Source of the DNA: Bacteroidota bacterium
GTDB taxonomy: Bacteria > Bacteroidota > Bacteroidia > Chitinophagales > Saprospiraceae
NCBI GenBank assembly: GCA_030147525.1
Contig: JASBVF010000005.1
Location: forward strand, 62,001 to 126,000
Length of the DNA stretch: 64,000 bases
Direction of reading: 5' to 3'
A model generated the notes under the pieces. That model was not told the DNA's origin. It was given only the letters and a program-made list of their open reading frames with translations, and ran no database searches. Numbering within the stretch: position 1 is the stretch's first letter; every line of letters begins with the position of its first letter. A program made the translations under genes and the position numbers. Shown here piece after piece: positions 41,318 through 50,068 of the stretch.

Positions 41318-42250
41318 ATGAAAATCCTTCGTACTTATTGGAAAATATTAAAAAACTCGTTCTCAAAATTTTCGGACAACAATGTGCTGACGCATTCTGC
41401 TGCGTTGTCGTATTACACCATTTTTTCTCTCCCGCCAATGCTCCTGATCATCCTTCGCATTGCCACGCAATTTTACAATGAAGAGGAAGTAAAAGCTGCC
41501 ATTTTTGGGCAGATTGCAGATCTCGTAGGTCAGGATGGTGCGCAGCAACTCGTAAATACCATCAATAAACTCAACATATTTGAACCTACCTGGTGGGCGA
41601 CGGCAGTGGGAGCAGCCGTTTTGCTGTTCACAGCCACTACCGTTTTTGTCACCATGCAAAATGCACTGAATGCCATTTTTTCGGTAAAACCCGTGGAAAC
41701 GAAAGCTTTTGGTTTGCTGAAAATGCTTCGGGATCGTTTTGTTTCATTTGCCCTGCTGGTTAGCATTGCTTTTATTTTATTGGTGTCGCTGTTAGTGGAT
41801 GCCCTGCTGACGGCATTCGGGCATCACTTGCAGGAATGGATAGGCGATATTTCGATTGTGATGATTTTTGTGACTTCCGTGGCCCTGCCGCTGGCCGTTA
41901 TCACCCTGCTGTTTGCGTTGTTGTTTAAATTTTTACCTGATGCCAGACTGCGCTGGGGCGATACCTGGTTCGGAGCTTTTGTGACGGCCGTTTTATTCGA
42001 GCTGGGCAAATACCTGATCGGTTTTTACATCGGAAACAGCGAAACAGCGAGCCTTTACGACGCCGCCGGAAGTGTGTTAGTCGTGATGATTTGGGTGTAT
42101 TACGCCTCTGCCATTTTCCTTTTTGGAGCAACTTTTACCTACGTCCGGGCCAGAGAACTGAACCGGAAGGTGAGTCCTGCGGATTATGCGGTGAGAGTGA
42201 AGCAGGTGGAAGTTAAAATGGAAAAGGGCGCTGATGTGGCTGGCGTTTAA
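41318..42250 (+). CDS. YihY/BrkB-family inner-membrane protein
   Basis: 310 residues. YihY pattern: HSAALSYYTIFSLPPMLLI near the start, then FEPTWWATAVGAAVLLFTATTVFVTMQNALN, a conserved KFLPDARLRWGDTWFGAFVTAVLFELGKYLIG and VLVVMIWVYYASAIFLFGATFTYV. Six helices. Formerly misnamed RNase BN; role likely in envelope or solute export. Read with 40794. Confidence 0.88.
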   Translation: MKILRTYWKILKNSFSKFSDNNVLTHSAALSYYTIFSLPPMLLIILRIATQFYNEEEVKAAIFGQIADLVGQDGAQQLVNTINKLNIFEPTWWATAVGAAVLLFTATTVFVTMQNALNAIFSVKPVETKAFGLLKMLRDRFVSFALLVSIAFILLVSLLVDALLTAFGHHLQEWIGDISIVMIFVTSVALPLAVITLLFALLFKFLPDARLRWGDTWFGAFVTAVLFELGKYLIGFYIGNSETASLYDAAGSVLVVMIWVYYASAIFLFGATFTYVRARELNRKVSPADYAVRVKQVEVKMEKGADVAGV

Positions 42251-42341
42251 AAAAGAAGATTAAGTAACTACTTGAAAGTCAAAGTGATAGATAAGGTTTC
42301 AAATATTTGAGAAGCTTCAAATTTCAACAAAAGCAACTAAC

Positions 42342-42554
42342 ATGAAAAACCTGTTTTCCATTCTCCTCATTCTGGCAGGCCTCGGCCTGGGCATCTACGG
42401 CATCACGAAATACGGCGACAGCGGGTCTTCCGTAGAGATTGCAGGCATTGAACTGAGTGCCAAAAACGAAAGTCGGCAGCAGCAGGCCTTTCTTTTTATG
42501 GGGCTGGGGCTTGTAAGCATTGCCGGCGGCCTTTATCTGATGAAACGGAAATAA
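42342..42554 (+). CDS. DUF3185-like two-helix membrane protein
   Basis: 70 residues: helix LFSILLILAGLGLGIYGI, a soluble loop with SSVEIAGIELSAKN, helix AFLFMGLGLVSIAGGLYLM and a basic KRK tail. This matches the short DUF3185 membrane family. Follows YihY by 91 bases and is convergent with the PAS regulator, only 10 bases between. Confidence 0.75.
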   Translation: MKNLFSILLILAGLGLGIYGITKYGDSGSSVEIAGIELSAKNESRQQQAFLFMGLGLVSIAGGLYLMKRK

Positions 42555-42564
42555 AGCCGGCAAC

Positions 42565-45069
42565 TCAGATCAGGTAGTCGTTCCGTTCGATATTAAGTTT
42601 CTGCATGCGGGAGTAGAGCGTCTTGTCGTTCATGCCGAGCAGGCTGGCTGCACTGTCTTTTCCGGTGATTTTGCCATTGCTGCGGCGCAGCGCCTCCAGG
42701 ATGTGTTCCCGTTGCATGTCGTCCATGGTTCTGAAAACCGTCTTGGCGCCGCTGTTGGTTTTCTTAAACTGAAAATTGGCATTGAGTTTTTTGCCGGGTG
42801 AAAGAATGACCGCCCGTTCGATCAGGTTTTCGAGTTCCCGCACGTTGCCGGGAAACTCATATTCCTCCAGTTCTTTCAACACGTGGTGCGGAATTTCTTC
42901 GATTTGTTTGCCAAGCTTATGGTTGTATTTTTCGATAAAATGCCGCACCAGCGGCTGAATATCTTCCTTACGTTCCCGGAGCGGGATGTTAAAGATGGGA
43001 AATACATTGAGGCGGTAAAATAAGTCTTCCCGAAACTTGCCGCTGGCAACCCGTTGCTCCAGGTTTCGATTGGTGGCGGCGATCACCCTTACGTCAACTT
43101 TCATGGTTTCGGTGCTGCCGAGCCTTTCGAATTCGCCTTCCTGCAACACCCGGAGCAGTTTTGCCTGAAGGTCGAGGGGTAGTTCGCCGATTTCATCGAG
43201 GAAGATAGTTCCTTTATCCGCCAGCTCGAAGCGGCCGGCCTTGCGTTGGTAAGCGCCGGTGAAAGCGCCTTTTTCGTGGCCAAATAATTCACTTTCGATC
43301 AGGTTTTCCGGCAGAGCGCTGCAGTTGACTTTGATCATGGAGCGGTCGTTGCGCCTGCTCAGGCTATGGATGGCCTTGGCGATGAGCTCCTTGCCGGTAC
43401 CGGTTTCTCCCAGGATTAGTACCGTGGCATTGGTATCAGCGACCTGGCTGACCTGGCGAAGCACTTTTTTATAATTCGGGCTTCGGCTGATGATATTGGT
43501 AGAGCCTTGCTCGACCTGGATTTCTTCTTTGAGGATGACGTTTTCCTCCTCCAGCTGCCGGCGCAGCGTTTCGATTTCACGGAGCCGGTTTTTTAGTTCT
43601 TTCTCCTGAGCTTTCCGCTTTCCGATGTCCCTAAGTACGGTGCTTGAGTATTCCTTTCCTCCAAACTTCATCATTTTTACAATCGACTCTACAAAAATCT
43701 TCTTTCCATTTTTACAGGTTATTTCAAACTCACTGGAAAGCACCTGGCCCGTTTGCAGTTTCTTCCATCCGTTTGTAAAAGCGGAGGTATCGTGCTCCGG
43801 GAAAAAGTCGAGCAGGTTCATCTGTTTGATTTCCTCGGAGCTGTAGCCTGTTTTTTTACTGAAAGTTTCATTGAAAAAATGGAAAGAACCGTCACTGTTC
43901 AACCAGAAGATCATATCGGTCGATTGGTTGATGGTGGCGAAGGAGAGTTTCAGGTCTTCCTCTATTTTTTTCTTTTTACGGAGATCGGAGGCAAAGGCGA
44001 GGTTGTATTCCTCTCCGTTGTAGGTCAGGTAATTAAGGTAAAGCCTGAAAGGTATGATTTCGCCGTACTTGGTTTTACGGACGACCTCCATTTCAATAGC
44101 TCCTTTCATTTTGAGCTGATTCCATCGGTTTTTCCAGCCTTCCTCCGTCAGGCCGGGTTCAATGTCCATCAGGCGCATGCTATGCAATTCGGCAGCAGTG
44201 TAGCCCAGTTTTTCACAAAAGGATTTATTGGCATAAATGAACCGGCCGTCCGGTTGCAGCCAGTAAATCAGCTGGGTGGTGTTGTCAACGCAATACTGGG
44301 TCAGATAGAGTTCTTCGGTTCTTGCAACGATGTTGGAAAGGTCTTGCAGAGTTCCACATATTTTGTGGGTTTTATTATGTTGATGGACGGGTTTTGCAAC
44401 CAGGTTCATCCGGGTTGTAATATTTTCTTTATCGGTTTTCACGGCGAGTTCCATTTCGAAAGGTGCGCCGGTTTTGATGGCTTTTTCGAGGCGGGATTGC
44501 AGCATTTTTAACTCTTCCGGGTAAAGTTTATCCTGAAGAATGTTGAGTGCCTGTTGCCGGTCGAGTGCTTTTAATTCCGGCAGGCCTGTCAGTTCCGAGA
44601 GGCCGTGAGAGATGATGACTTCATTATGGAGCAGGTCCCATTCCCAGCTTCCGGTTCGGGAAATATTTTCGGTGAGTTTGAGCAGATCGTGGTAGCGGTC
44701 GGCGGAGAGTAGATTCTCGATGATGCCGCAGCAGAATTTTTCATCTCCCAATTCAAGTAGTATTCCCCGCATCCTGATCGGAAAAATATTGCCTTTGGCA
44801 GTCATGTACTCCGTGTTGATATTGACCTGCCGGTCAGTAATCAGACTTTGCCAGAGTTTACGCCATTCGAAGAGGTTGATGTGCGGGTTAATCTGAAAGA
44901 TGGTTTTTCGCTCAAGGTCTGAACGGGCATAGCTCAGCTCTTTTGCAAAATAGGAGTTGATGCCAAGGATATTGCCCTCCTTGTCGAGCCACATAACCCC
45001 TTGCTGTACTATTTCAGAAGCATTGAGGTAAATGGATAATTCTTTTTGGTGAACAGGTGTATCCGGCAT
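42565..45069 (-). CDS. Sigma-54-type activator with four PAS domains
   Basis: 834 residues. Four PAS-like sensor parts (about 8-115, 125-250, 255-375, 378-495), a coiled-coil linker (KELKNRLREIETLRRQLEEE), an AAA+ domain with Walker A GETGTGKE (about 553), GAFTGA (about 601; sigma-54 contact loop), Walker B TIFLDEIGEL, and a Fis-like HTH at the C-terminus. There is no receiver domain and no neighbouring kinase, so PAS ligands or redox state should control it. It activates sigma-54 promoters; targets unknown. It lies between stress genes and faces the ECF sigma gene divergently. Confidence 0.92.
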   Translation of the reverse strand: MPDTPVHQKELSIYLNASEIVQQGVMWLDKEGNILGINSYFAKELSYARSDLERKTIFQINPHINLFEWRKLWQSLITDRQVNINTEYMTAKGNIFPIRMRGILLELGDEKFCCGIIENLLSADRYHDLLKLTENISRTGSWEWDLLHNEVIISHGLSELTGLPELKALDRQQALNILQDKLYPEELKMLQSRLEKAIKTGAPFEMELAVKTDKENITTRMNLVAKPVHQHNKTHKICGTLQDLSNIVARTEELYLTQYCVDNTTQLIYWLQPDGRFIYANKSFCEKLGYTAAELHSMRLMDIEPGLTEEGWKNRWNQLKMKGAIEMEVVRKTKYGEIIPFRLYLNYLTYNGEEYNLAFASDLRKKKKIEEDLKLSFATINQSTDMIFWLNSDGSFHFFNETFSKKTGYSSEEIKQMNLLDFFPEHDTSAFTNGWKKLQTGQVLSSEFEITCKNGKKIFVESIVKMMKFGGKEYSSTVLRDIGKRKAQEKELKNRLREIETLRRQLEEENVILKEEIQVEQGSTNIISRSPNYKKVLRQVSQVADTNATVLILGETGTGKELIAKAIHSLSRRNDRSMIKVNCSALPENLIESELFGHEKGAFTGAYQRKAGRFELADKGTIFLDEIGELPLDLQAKLLRVLQEGEFERLGSTETMKVDVRVIAATNRNLEQRVASGKFREDLFYRLNVFPIFNIPLRERKEDIQPLVRHFIEKYNHKLGKQIEEIPHHVLKELEEYEFPGNVRELENLIERAVILSPGKKLNANFQFKKTNSGAKTVFRTMDDMQREHILEALRRSNGKITGKDSAASLLGMNDKTLYSRMQKLNIERNDYLI

Positions 45070-45307
45070 GTTAATCAGGTTGAAAACGGATAGTTCAAGT
45101 TTTTAAATAACCCTTAATCAGTAAAGGTAGTCAAACTTTCCATGCTTTCTTATATTTCAGACAAAATCTTATATTTCAGATAATAAGCATCAAACAAAGC
45201 AACATAAAAACCTGATAATCAATAGATTAAAAAGTTGGCACGGTATTTTAATAGTATTAAGTGAAAATAAACTATTTCCGGCACGAAACTAAGCCTCAAA
45301 CCGTTAC

Positions 45308-45336
45308 CTGAACCTATCCGCCGGAGATTCATTTGA
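45308..45336 (+). promoter_or_regulatory. GAAC-N16-CATTTGA (weak copy) before the ECF sigma gene
   Basis: CTGAACCT, 16 bases between GAAC (45310-45313) and CATTTGA (45330-45336), two bases off CGTTTTA. It is 21 bases upstream of the sigma factor ATG, the right place for auto-control. Confidence 0.4.
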
Positions 45337-45357
45337 TAACTTTTTAAAAATCCGATT

Positions 45358-45882
45358 ATGACAACGCTCGAATTCAACCGCCGGTGCGACCGGCTGGAAG
45401 GTCTCTTATTTGCCTTTGCCATGAAACTTACCACTAACCGCGAAGATGCGAAAGATCTTTTTCAGGAAACAATCATGCGTGCATTTGCGAACAAGCACCG
45501 ATTTACCATGGGCACCAACTTCAAAGCCTGGATTACTACGATCATGCGCAACTGCTTTATCAACGAATACCGCAAGCGCCGTACTCGCAACAAAGTGGAA
45601 CAGCCACTGGAAGAGAACACAGAATTTATCGTGAAAAAGTCTGTGAAAAATGACGGGCCTTCCCACATCATGATGAACGAACTTCGCACTATGCTTGATA
45701 ATCTTGGCGATGCTCACCGTGTGCCATTTGAAATGTTTTTTAACGGCTTCGAATACCAGGAAATTTCTGAAAAACTGGACTTGCCGATGGGTACCGTCAA
45801 GAGCCGTATTTTTTTCGCAAGAAAGAAGCTGAAAGATATGATCTGGTATCAGTACGGAAAGGAACACTTCCGTCGTGCCTGA
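45358..45882 (+). CDS. ECF-type sigma factor (RpoE-like)
   Basis: 174 residues. Region 2 (about 10-75: REDAKDLFQETIMRAFANKHRF, NFKAWITTIMRNCFINEYRKRR) and region 4 (about 115-165: FNGFEYQEISEKLDLPMGTVKSRIFFARKKLKDM) are clear, without region 1 or 3. No anti-sigma gene follows; a strong terminator does. It is the only sigma factor in the window and stands in the middle of the stress island, so it is the natural candidate to read the GAAC-N16-CGTTTTA promoters; this is inference. Confidence 0.92.
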   Translation: MTTLEFNRRCDRLEGLLFAFAMKLTTNREDAKDLFQETIMRAFANKHRFTMGTNFKAWITTIMRNCFINEYRKRRTRNKVEQPLEENTEFIVKKSVKNDGPSHIMMNELRTMLDNLGDAHRVPFEMFFNGFEYQEISEKLDLPMGTVKSRIFFARKKLKDMIWYQYGKEHFRRA

Positions 45883-45943
45883 TAATCTTAACTTACTATA
45901 CTGATTCAAAAGACCAAAATTTCCCCTTAAGACACACAGGCAA

Positions 45944-45965
45944 CAGGCGCCACTGACGGCGCCTG
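45944..45965 (+). terminator. Hairpin after the sigma factor gene
   Basis: Perfect CAGGCGCC / GGCGCCTG stem, 6-base loop, without T-run; 60 bases after the ECF sigma stop. Possibly a processing or attenuation hairpin ahead of the terminator at 46033. Confidence 0.55.
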
Positions 45966-46032
45966 TACTACGCCTTCTTCCACACACACTGTATGATCCA
46001 AGCAATAGAATCCAATTAAAAGCAGTCAGATG

Positions 46033-46061
46033 GGCGCAAATTTATTTTGCGCCTTTTTTTT
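46033..46061 (+). terminator. Rho-independent terminator
   Basis: GGCGCAAA / TTTGCGCC perfect stem, 5-base loop, eight T. Ends the ECF sigma transcript. Confidence 0.87.
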
Positions 46062-46099
46062 GTCTGCTTCCGAATTTTCGGGTAGGAGGATATAAAGTA

Positions 46100-46128
46100 A
46101 CAGCTGCCATGCATGCGCAGGCAGCTGT
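46100..46128. repeat. Inverted repeat ACAGCTGCC / GGCAGCTGT
   Basis: Perfect 9-bp arms with an 11-base loop holding ATGCATGC. No T-run; the gap from 45883 to 46334 holds no gene apart from these hairpins. Confidence 0.6.
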
Positions 46129-46334
46129 CTGAATTAACCCCAAAAAAACCAAATGATTGTTTTTAATATCCTGTCAGGTATCTTTAGTCAGATCCTGTAT
46201 TGATCTTCGATTTTTTGTCAAAAAAAAAGTGCCGGTTATTTTTCCTGCACTCTTATTTCTATTGCAAAACTATGACCAATATCTCCTCTCCGGGATGCCA
46301 GATGGGACAAGGAAGAGCACTATCGGGAGAATTT

Positions 46335-47399
46335 TCATTGTTCCTCTTCCTGTACGTCCCGGGCCCGGTTCATTGCTCCCGATTTTTTGTTCCGGATTAT
46401 TTTTAAATAGTCAACCGGGTAAACGCCGTACCGCTCCTGGAAACGGCGGGCAAAGTAGCTGGCATTATCATAACCCACCGCCGAGGCTACGTAACGAACC
46501 GTCGGATTGCCTTGTGAAAGCATCTCTCTGGCCGCTTTCAGGCGCTCTTCCCGCAGAAATTCATTGATCGTTTTGCCGAAGGCCAGTTTGAATCCCCGCT
46601 TCAGTTTTTGCTGGTTCAGGCCCACTTTTCTGGAAAGTGTCTCGATAGTTGGCGCATTCTTCAGGTCATTCAGTAGAATTGCCCTGACTTCGTTGAGCAA
46701 CTCGAGGTTGTCGGCTTGCGGCTCTTCGGCTGCGGGCAAGTCGTCGATTTCGGATTTCCATTCTTCCAGTTGGAGGGAGAATAGTTCCAGTATTTTTGAT
46801 TTGGCAAAGGAGGACCGGGTCAGACCCTTCTTATCATTGTTCAGTATTTCATGCAGAATGTCAATGGCGTCAGTAGTGCTTTGAGGTGTCTGCGGGATCA
46901 TTTCTATCTGTGTTTTACCGGTCAGCATGGAAGAAAACACCTGTTTTTCCTCTTCCGAAAAGCAGTGCAGATGGTCGATGTACAGTTGCCGTTTGAGATA
47001 CAGCAGCAGCAATAGCGCCGGGGTTTTCCCTTTCAGGGTCAGCTGTTGCTTTACTGCGGGTGGATGGGTGGTGAAAAATGCTTTCGGCCCTTTTAATGTC
47101 AGGGCTTTTTCAAGGCCGGTGTATTCGAACTGAAAGTTGCCTTTGGCAATGTAAAACATCATAAATGGCGAAGGGCTGCTGTCTTCTGTACGCCATTCAC
47201 AATCTTGGTTCAGCTGCCCGTCGAGCAGCATAGCCTGTAGCCCGTCTTCAAAATCATAACCGTACATCATACCCTTGCCAATACTGGCAGGTATTTCAAT
47301 TTTGTATTCCTGACAGTCCTGAATGATAGTCTCATCGAATTGATCTGAGATCGTTTTCAGAAATTGAAGGAGGTTGTAATTTGAGAATTGCTTTTTCAT
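46335..47399 (-). CDS. AraC-family transcription regulator
   Basis: 354 residues. The C-terminal ~100 residues are an AraC double HTH: SRKVGLNQQKLKRGFKLAFGKTINEFLREERLKAAREML, then VASAVGYDNASYFARRFQERYGVYPVDYLK. The N-terminal ~240 residues resemble the cupin-like sensor part of Bacteroidota AraC proteins (EYTGLEKALTLKGPKAFFTTHPP). Ligand unknown. It could regulate the neighbouring stress genes, but no site was recognised. Confidence 0.88.
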   Translation of the reverse strand: MKKQFSNYNLLQFLKTISDQFDETIIQDCQEYKIEIPASIGKGMMYGYDFEDGLQAMLLDGQLNQDCEWRTEDSSPSPFMMFYIAKGNFQFEYTGLEKALTLKGPKAFFTTHPPAVKQQLTLKGKTPALLLLLYLKRQLYIDHLHCFSEEEKQVFSSMLTGKTQIEMIPQTPQSTTDAIDILHEILNNDKKGLTRSSFAKSKILELFSLQLEEWKSEIDDLPAAEEPQADNLELLNEVRAILLNDLKNAPTIETLSRKVGLNQQKLKRGFKLAFGKTINEFLREERLKAAREMLSQGNPTVRYVASAVGYDNASYFARRFQERYGVYPVDYLKIIRNKKSGAMNRARDVQEEEQ

Positions 47400-47565
47400 T
47401 CAAGGTAAAGTTTATGATTGTGAAAAGTGGAAGAAGGGGATGTATTTTTGAATAAGTACCTATTTAAAAACGGAGTACTGCCATGCAGTACTCCGATGAA
47501 AATATCCGATGGGGTTACAGTTTCACCAAAATAGCATCTGTAACCTCGACTATGACAATAATTCC

Positions 47566-48240
47566 TTATCGCAGCTTTTGCATTTGATAGTCTTTTTCTG
47601 CGATGTCTGTTTTTCTTGATTTTCTAAAAGTCCCGTCTTCCTGCATGAGCAGCACGGTGGTTTTGTATTTCACGCGGGTGTTGTTTTGCCGGATTTTACG
47701 CTGCCGGGTGATGATGTCCAGCCGGGTATCGCCGTTGACATCCTGCAGCCAGCTGTCCTGTTGCAGGCAGCGACGGGCGTTGCAGTCGTAGTAAGCCAGC
47801 GTTTCCAGCTTTTCAAGTTGGCCGCCATTCATGGCGTAGAGGGCAATCTGATTGTTCCAGTCTTCTCCGGGGATGCGCAGCAGGTAGAGCTCTTCCGCCT
47901 CTCCGGGGATGCTGGCTACGGCGTGCGGTTCGGAGCCTTTCAGATAAGTGAGCAAGGCAAGTTTTTCCGGTAAAATATCTTTCAAAGCGGGCGGCACGGG
48001 CTTCCCCTTGTAAAAATAGTTCACATCCGGCGAGGCGGATTTGCTGGAATAGACGTGCAGGTTGCCCACGTTTTTATCTTCAAACAGGGCGATGAATGCC
48101 GCTTGTTCTTCCGTCAGGTTAGCGTAGGAGACCGGGGCGGGGTAAGGTTCGTCTTTGGGAAAATATTCCGATCCATTCTCCTGGGCAGCGAGTTGGAGCG
48201 TGAATATCAGCAGGCATATTTTGATCAGGGTGTATTTCAT
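47566..48240 (-). CDS. Secreted protein of unknown function, stress promoter
   Basis: 224 residues from ATG 48240 (a TTG nine bases upstream is less likely). Signal peptide MKYTLIKICLLIFTLQLAA. The body has DGDTRLDI-like sequence (VNGDTRLDIITRQRKIRQNN), reminiscent of a single FG-GAP repeat but not enough to name it. Its upstream region holds an exact GAAC-N16-CGTTTTA promoter, so it is a likely envelope member of the stress regulon. Confidence 0.72.
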   Translation of the reverse strand: MKYTLIKICLLIFTLQLAAQENGSEYFPKDEPYPAPVSYANLTEEQAAFIALFEDKNVGNLHVYSSKSASPDVNYFYKGKPVPPALKDILPEKLALLTYLKGSEPHAVASIPGEAEELYLLRIPGEDWNNQIALYAMNGGQLEKLETLAYYDCNARRCLQQDSWLQDVNGDTRLDIITRQRKIRQNNTRVKYKTTVLLMQEDGTFRKSRKTDIAEKDYQMQKLR

Positions 48241-48272
48241 TTCAGGCAAATTTTGTTAGATGAATTCTTTCC

Positions 48273-48301
48273 TAAAACGATGATGATGTACCTGTGTTCA
48301 A
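48273..48301 (-). promoter_or_regulatory. TTGAACAC-N14-CGTTTTA promoter for the secreted protein
   Basis: Minus strand: GAAC 48296-48299, 16 bases, CGTTTTA 48273-48279, 32 bases upstream of the ATG at 48240. Confidence 0.7.
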
Positions 48302-48351
48302 ACCTGAAAACCCTCGCCCGCCGCCGCTTCCCGGCCCGCAAGGCTCCATTC

Positions 48352-48795
48352 TTACCCGTATATTTTACGAACGAGCGTATTGACGATCAGCGTCAGCAAA
48401 GTCGCACCTGCTGCAAGCAGGTACAGGTGAAGCGCCACGCAAATACCCGTTGCCGAGGACATCAGGATGGTCGCTGAGGTGGTCAGGTATTTTACGGTGT
48501 CTTCTTTACTGCTTTTCAGGATGGTGCCGGCGCCGATAAAGCTGACGCCGACAATGATGGCGTGTATGATCCGGGTCGGATCGACGCCGAGGGCTTCGTC
48601 GTTCAGGTTGTACTCCATGCTGTCGGCGATGTAATACCCCAGCGATAGCAGCAGCGCAGATGCGCCGGCAATGATAATATTGGTGCGAAAACCGGCCGGC
48701 TTGTCGTGTTTTTCTCTTTCAAAACCGATCATTCCGCCCAATGCCATCGCTATCAGTACGTCCAGTAATAACCATAATTGTTGTTCAGTTGTCAT
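48352..48795 (-). CDS. MgtC/SapB-family membrane protein
   Basis: 147 residues; hydrophobic helices with MALGGMIGFEREKHDKPAGFRTNIIIAGASALL, VDPTRIIHAIIVGVSFIGAGTI and YLTTSATILMSSATGICVAL, the MgtC family signature. No C-terminal ACT-like domain. Family members affect Mg2+ or F1Fo-ATPase control in pathogens; the role in free-living Bacteroidota is unclear. A GAAC-N16-CGTTGAA element precedes it. Confidence 0.88.
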   Translation of the reverse strand: MTTEQQLWLLLDVLIAMALGGMIGFEREKHDKPAGFRTNIIIAGASALLLSLGYYIADSMEYNLNDEALGVDPTRIIHAIIVGVSFIGAGTILKSSKEDTVKYLTTSATILMSSATGICVALHLYLLAAGATLLTLIVNTLVRKIYG

Positions 48796-48822
48796 GGCGT
48801 TTTCATTAGGTAAGTTTCTAAA

Positions 48823-48851
48823 TTCAACGAAGCTCAGGCGCAGACGTTCAC
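48823..48851 (-). promoter_or_regulatory. GTGAACGT-N14-CGTTGAA promoter variant for mgtC-like
   Basis: Minus strand: GAAC 48846-48849, 16 bases, CGTTGAA 48823-48829 (two bases off CGTTTTA), 27 bases before the ATG. Confidence 0.5.
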
Positions 48852-48861
48852 AGCGTTTTTC

Positions 48862-48890
48862 ATGAACATCTCTCTTTTTCCCTTGTTTAA
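48862..48890 (+). promoter_or_regulatory. ATGAACAT-N14-TGTTTAA variant for nitroreductase
   Basis: GAAC 48864-48867, 16 bases, TGTTTAA 48884-48890 (two bases off), about 100 bases upstream of the nitroreductase ATG, divergent from the mgtC-like promoter. Confidence 0.38.
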
Positions 48891-48992
48891 GTTATTGTAT
48901 GTCAAATGTTTAAACATCAATGCAACCCTGCCGGCCCTGACTCCGACCTCACACCGGCGCATTTATTCACCTAAAAAAGACTGTATTTCAAC

Positions 48993-49595
48993 ATGGAAAT
49001 ATTCACCGATATTCAAGAAGTAAAAACTGCAAACACCAAATCCCCGATCCACGATTTAATCTCCGAACGCTGGAGCCCCCGCATGTTTTCCTCCGACGCC
49101 ATCGGCCGGGAGGAAATGAGAACCATGCTGGAAGCGGCCCGCTGGGCAGCTAGCTCGTACAATGAGCAGCCCTGGCGTTTTATCTATGCCTTTAAAGGCA
49201 GCCGGGGCTATGAGAAGATTTACAACTGTCTCGTCGAATTTAACCAAAAATGGACCCGCAACGCCCCCGTGCTCATGCTCACCGTGGTCAAGGAAAACTT
49301 TGAATCCGGCAAAAAGAACGCCCACGCCATGCACGACCTCGGCCTCGCCATGGGTAACTTCACCCTGCAGGCGCAGAGCCTCGGCATCGCCCTGCACCAC
49401 ATGGCCGGCTTCGACGGCGATAAGGCCAGGGATGTGTTCGATATTCCGGAAGGTTTCCGCCCCGCAACGGTGGTCGCCATCGGTTATTACGGTGGAGATG
49501 CTTCCGAACTGCCGGATGACATCGAAAAGTCGGAATACGAAAGACGGGAACGCCTGCCTATCGACGATATCGCTTCTGAGGGAAAGTGGAATTGA
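48993..49595 (+). CDS. Nitroreductase-family flavoprotein
   Basis: 200 residues. Start region SERWSPRMFSSDAIGREEMRTMLEAARWAASSYNEQPWRF is the FMN-binding nitroreductase pattern; GLAMGNFTLQAQSLGIALHHMAGFD follows. Reduces nitro or quinone-type substrates with NAD(P)H. In the stress island a detoxifying role is likely. The gene is followed by the octamer hairpin at 49601-49805. Confidence 0.9.
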   Translation: MEIFTDIQEVKTANTKSPIHDLISERWSPRMFSSDAIGREEMRTMLEAARWAASSYNEQPWRFIYAFKGSRGYEKIYNCLVEFNQKWTRNAPVLMLTVVKENFESGKKNAHAMHDLGLAMGNFTLQAQSLGIALHHMAGFDGDKARDVFDIPEGFRPATVVAIGYYGGDASELPDDIEKSEYERRERLPIDDIASEGKWN

Positions 49596-49600
49596 GGGGA

Positions 49601-49805
49601 GTAGGGGAGTAGGCCGGTAGGCGAGTAGGCAAGTAGGCCGGTAAGCCGGTAGGCAAGTAGGCAAGTAGGCGTAAATCCTGATTTCCAGTTGTTTATACCC
49701 AGACATTCTTGCAAATTCTTTTTCTTTTGCACAAGCGAATTACCTACTCGCCTACCGGCCTACTTGCCTACCGGCCTACTTGCCTACCGGCCTACTCGCC
49801 TACTC
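49601..49805. repeat. Inverted arrays of 8-bp tandem units (GTAGGCCG/GTAGGCAA)
   Basis: Left arm (49601-49671) is about nine octamers of the form GNNNGTAG (GCCGGTAG, GCAAGTAG, GCGAGTAG); right arm (49741-49805) is eight octamers on the other strand. Between lie about 70 A/T-rich bases. The same octamers occur in the dispersed 50-bp repeats at 18.9 and 23.3 kb. The right arm ends at the BON gene promoter. Confidence 0.88.
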
Positions 49806-49807
49806 CA

Positions 49808-49836
49808 TTGAACATCCCCCTCCTTGCCCCGTTTTA
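49808..49836 (+). promoter_or_regulatory. TTGAACAT-N14-CGTTTTA promoter for the BON-domain gene
   Basis: GAAC 49810-49813, 16 bases, CGTTTTA 49830-49836. About 230 bases before the ATG at 50069; a second, weaker TTGAACAC-N14-TGTATTA element is seen at 49854-49882. Confidence 0.65.
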
Positions 49837-50068
49837 GACCTGTAAGTAACCTCTTGAACACCACCGGGCGCCGGATGTATTAAGGCACGTTCATCAACAA
49901 GTCATCCGGCTTTCCTTATACTGCAAAATCTTGTTCAGCACGTGCCATCCAACATTTTTTAATAAAAACATACGCCCGGATTGATACCGTTGCAGCGCTT
50001 GCTGTCTTCCCTTGTGTATGACCACATCCGGGGCCTGTATCGATTTTTTAACCAAAAAAACTTAAGTA

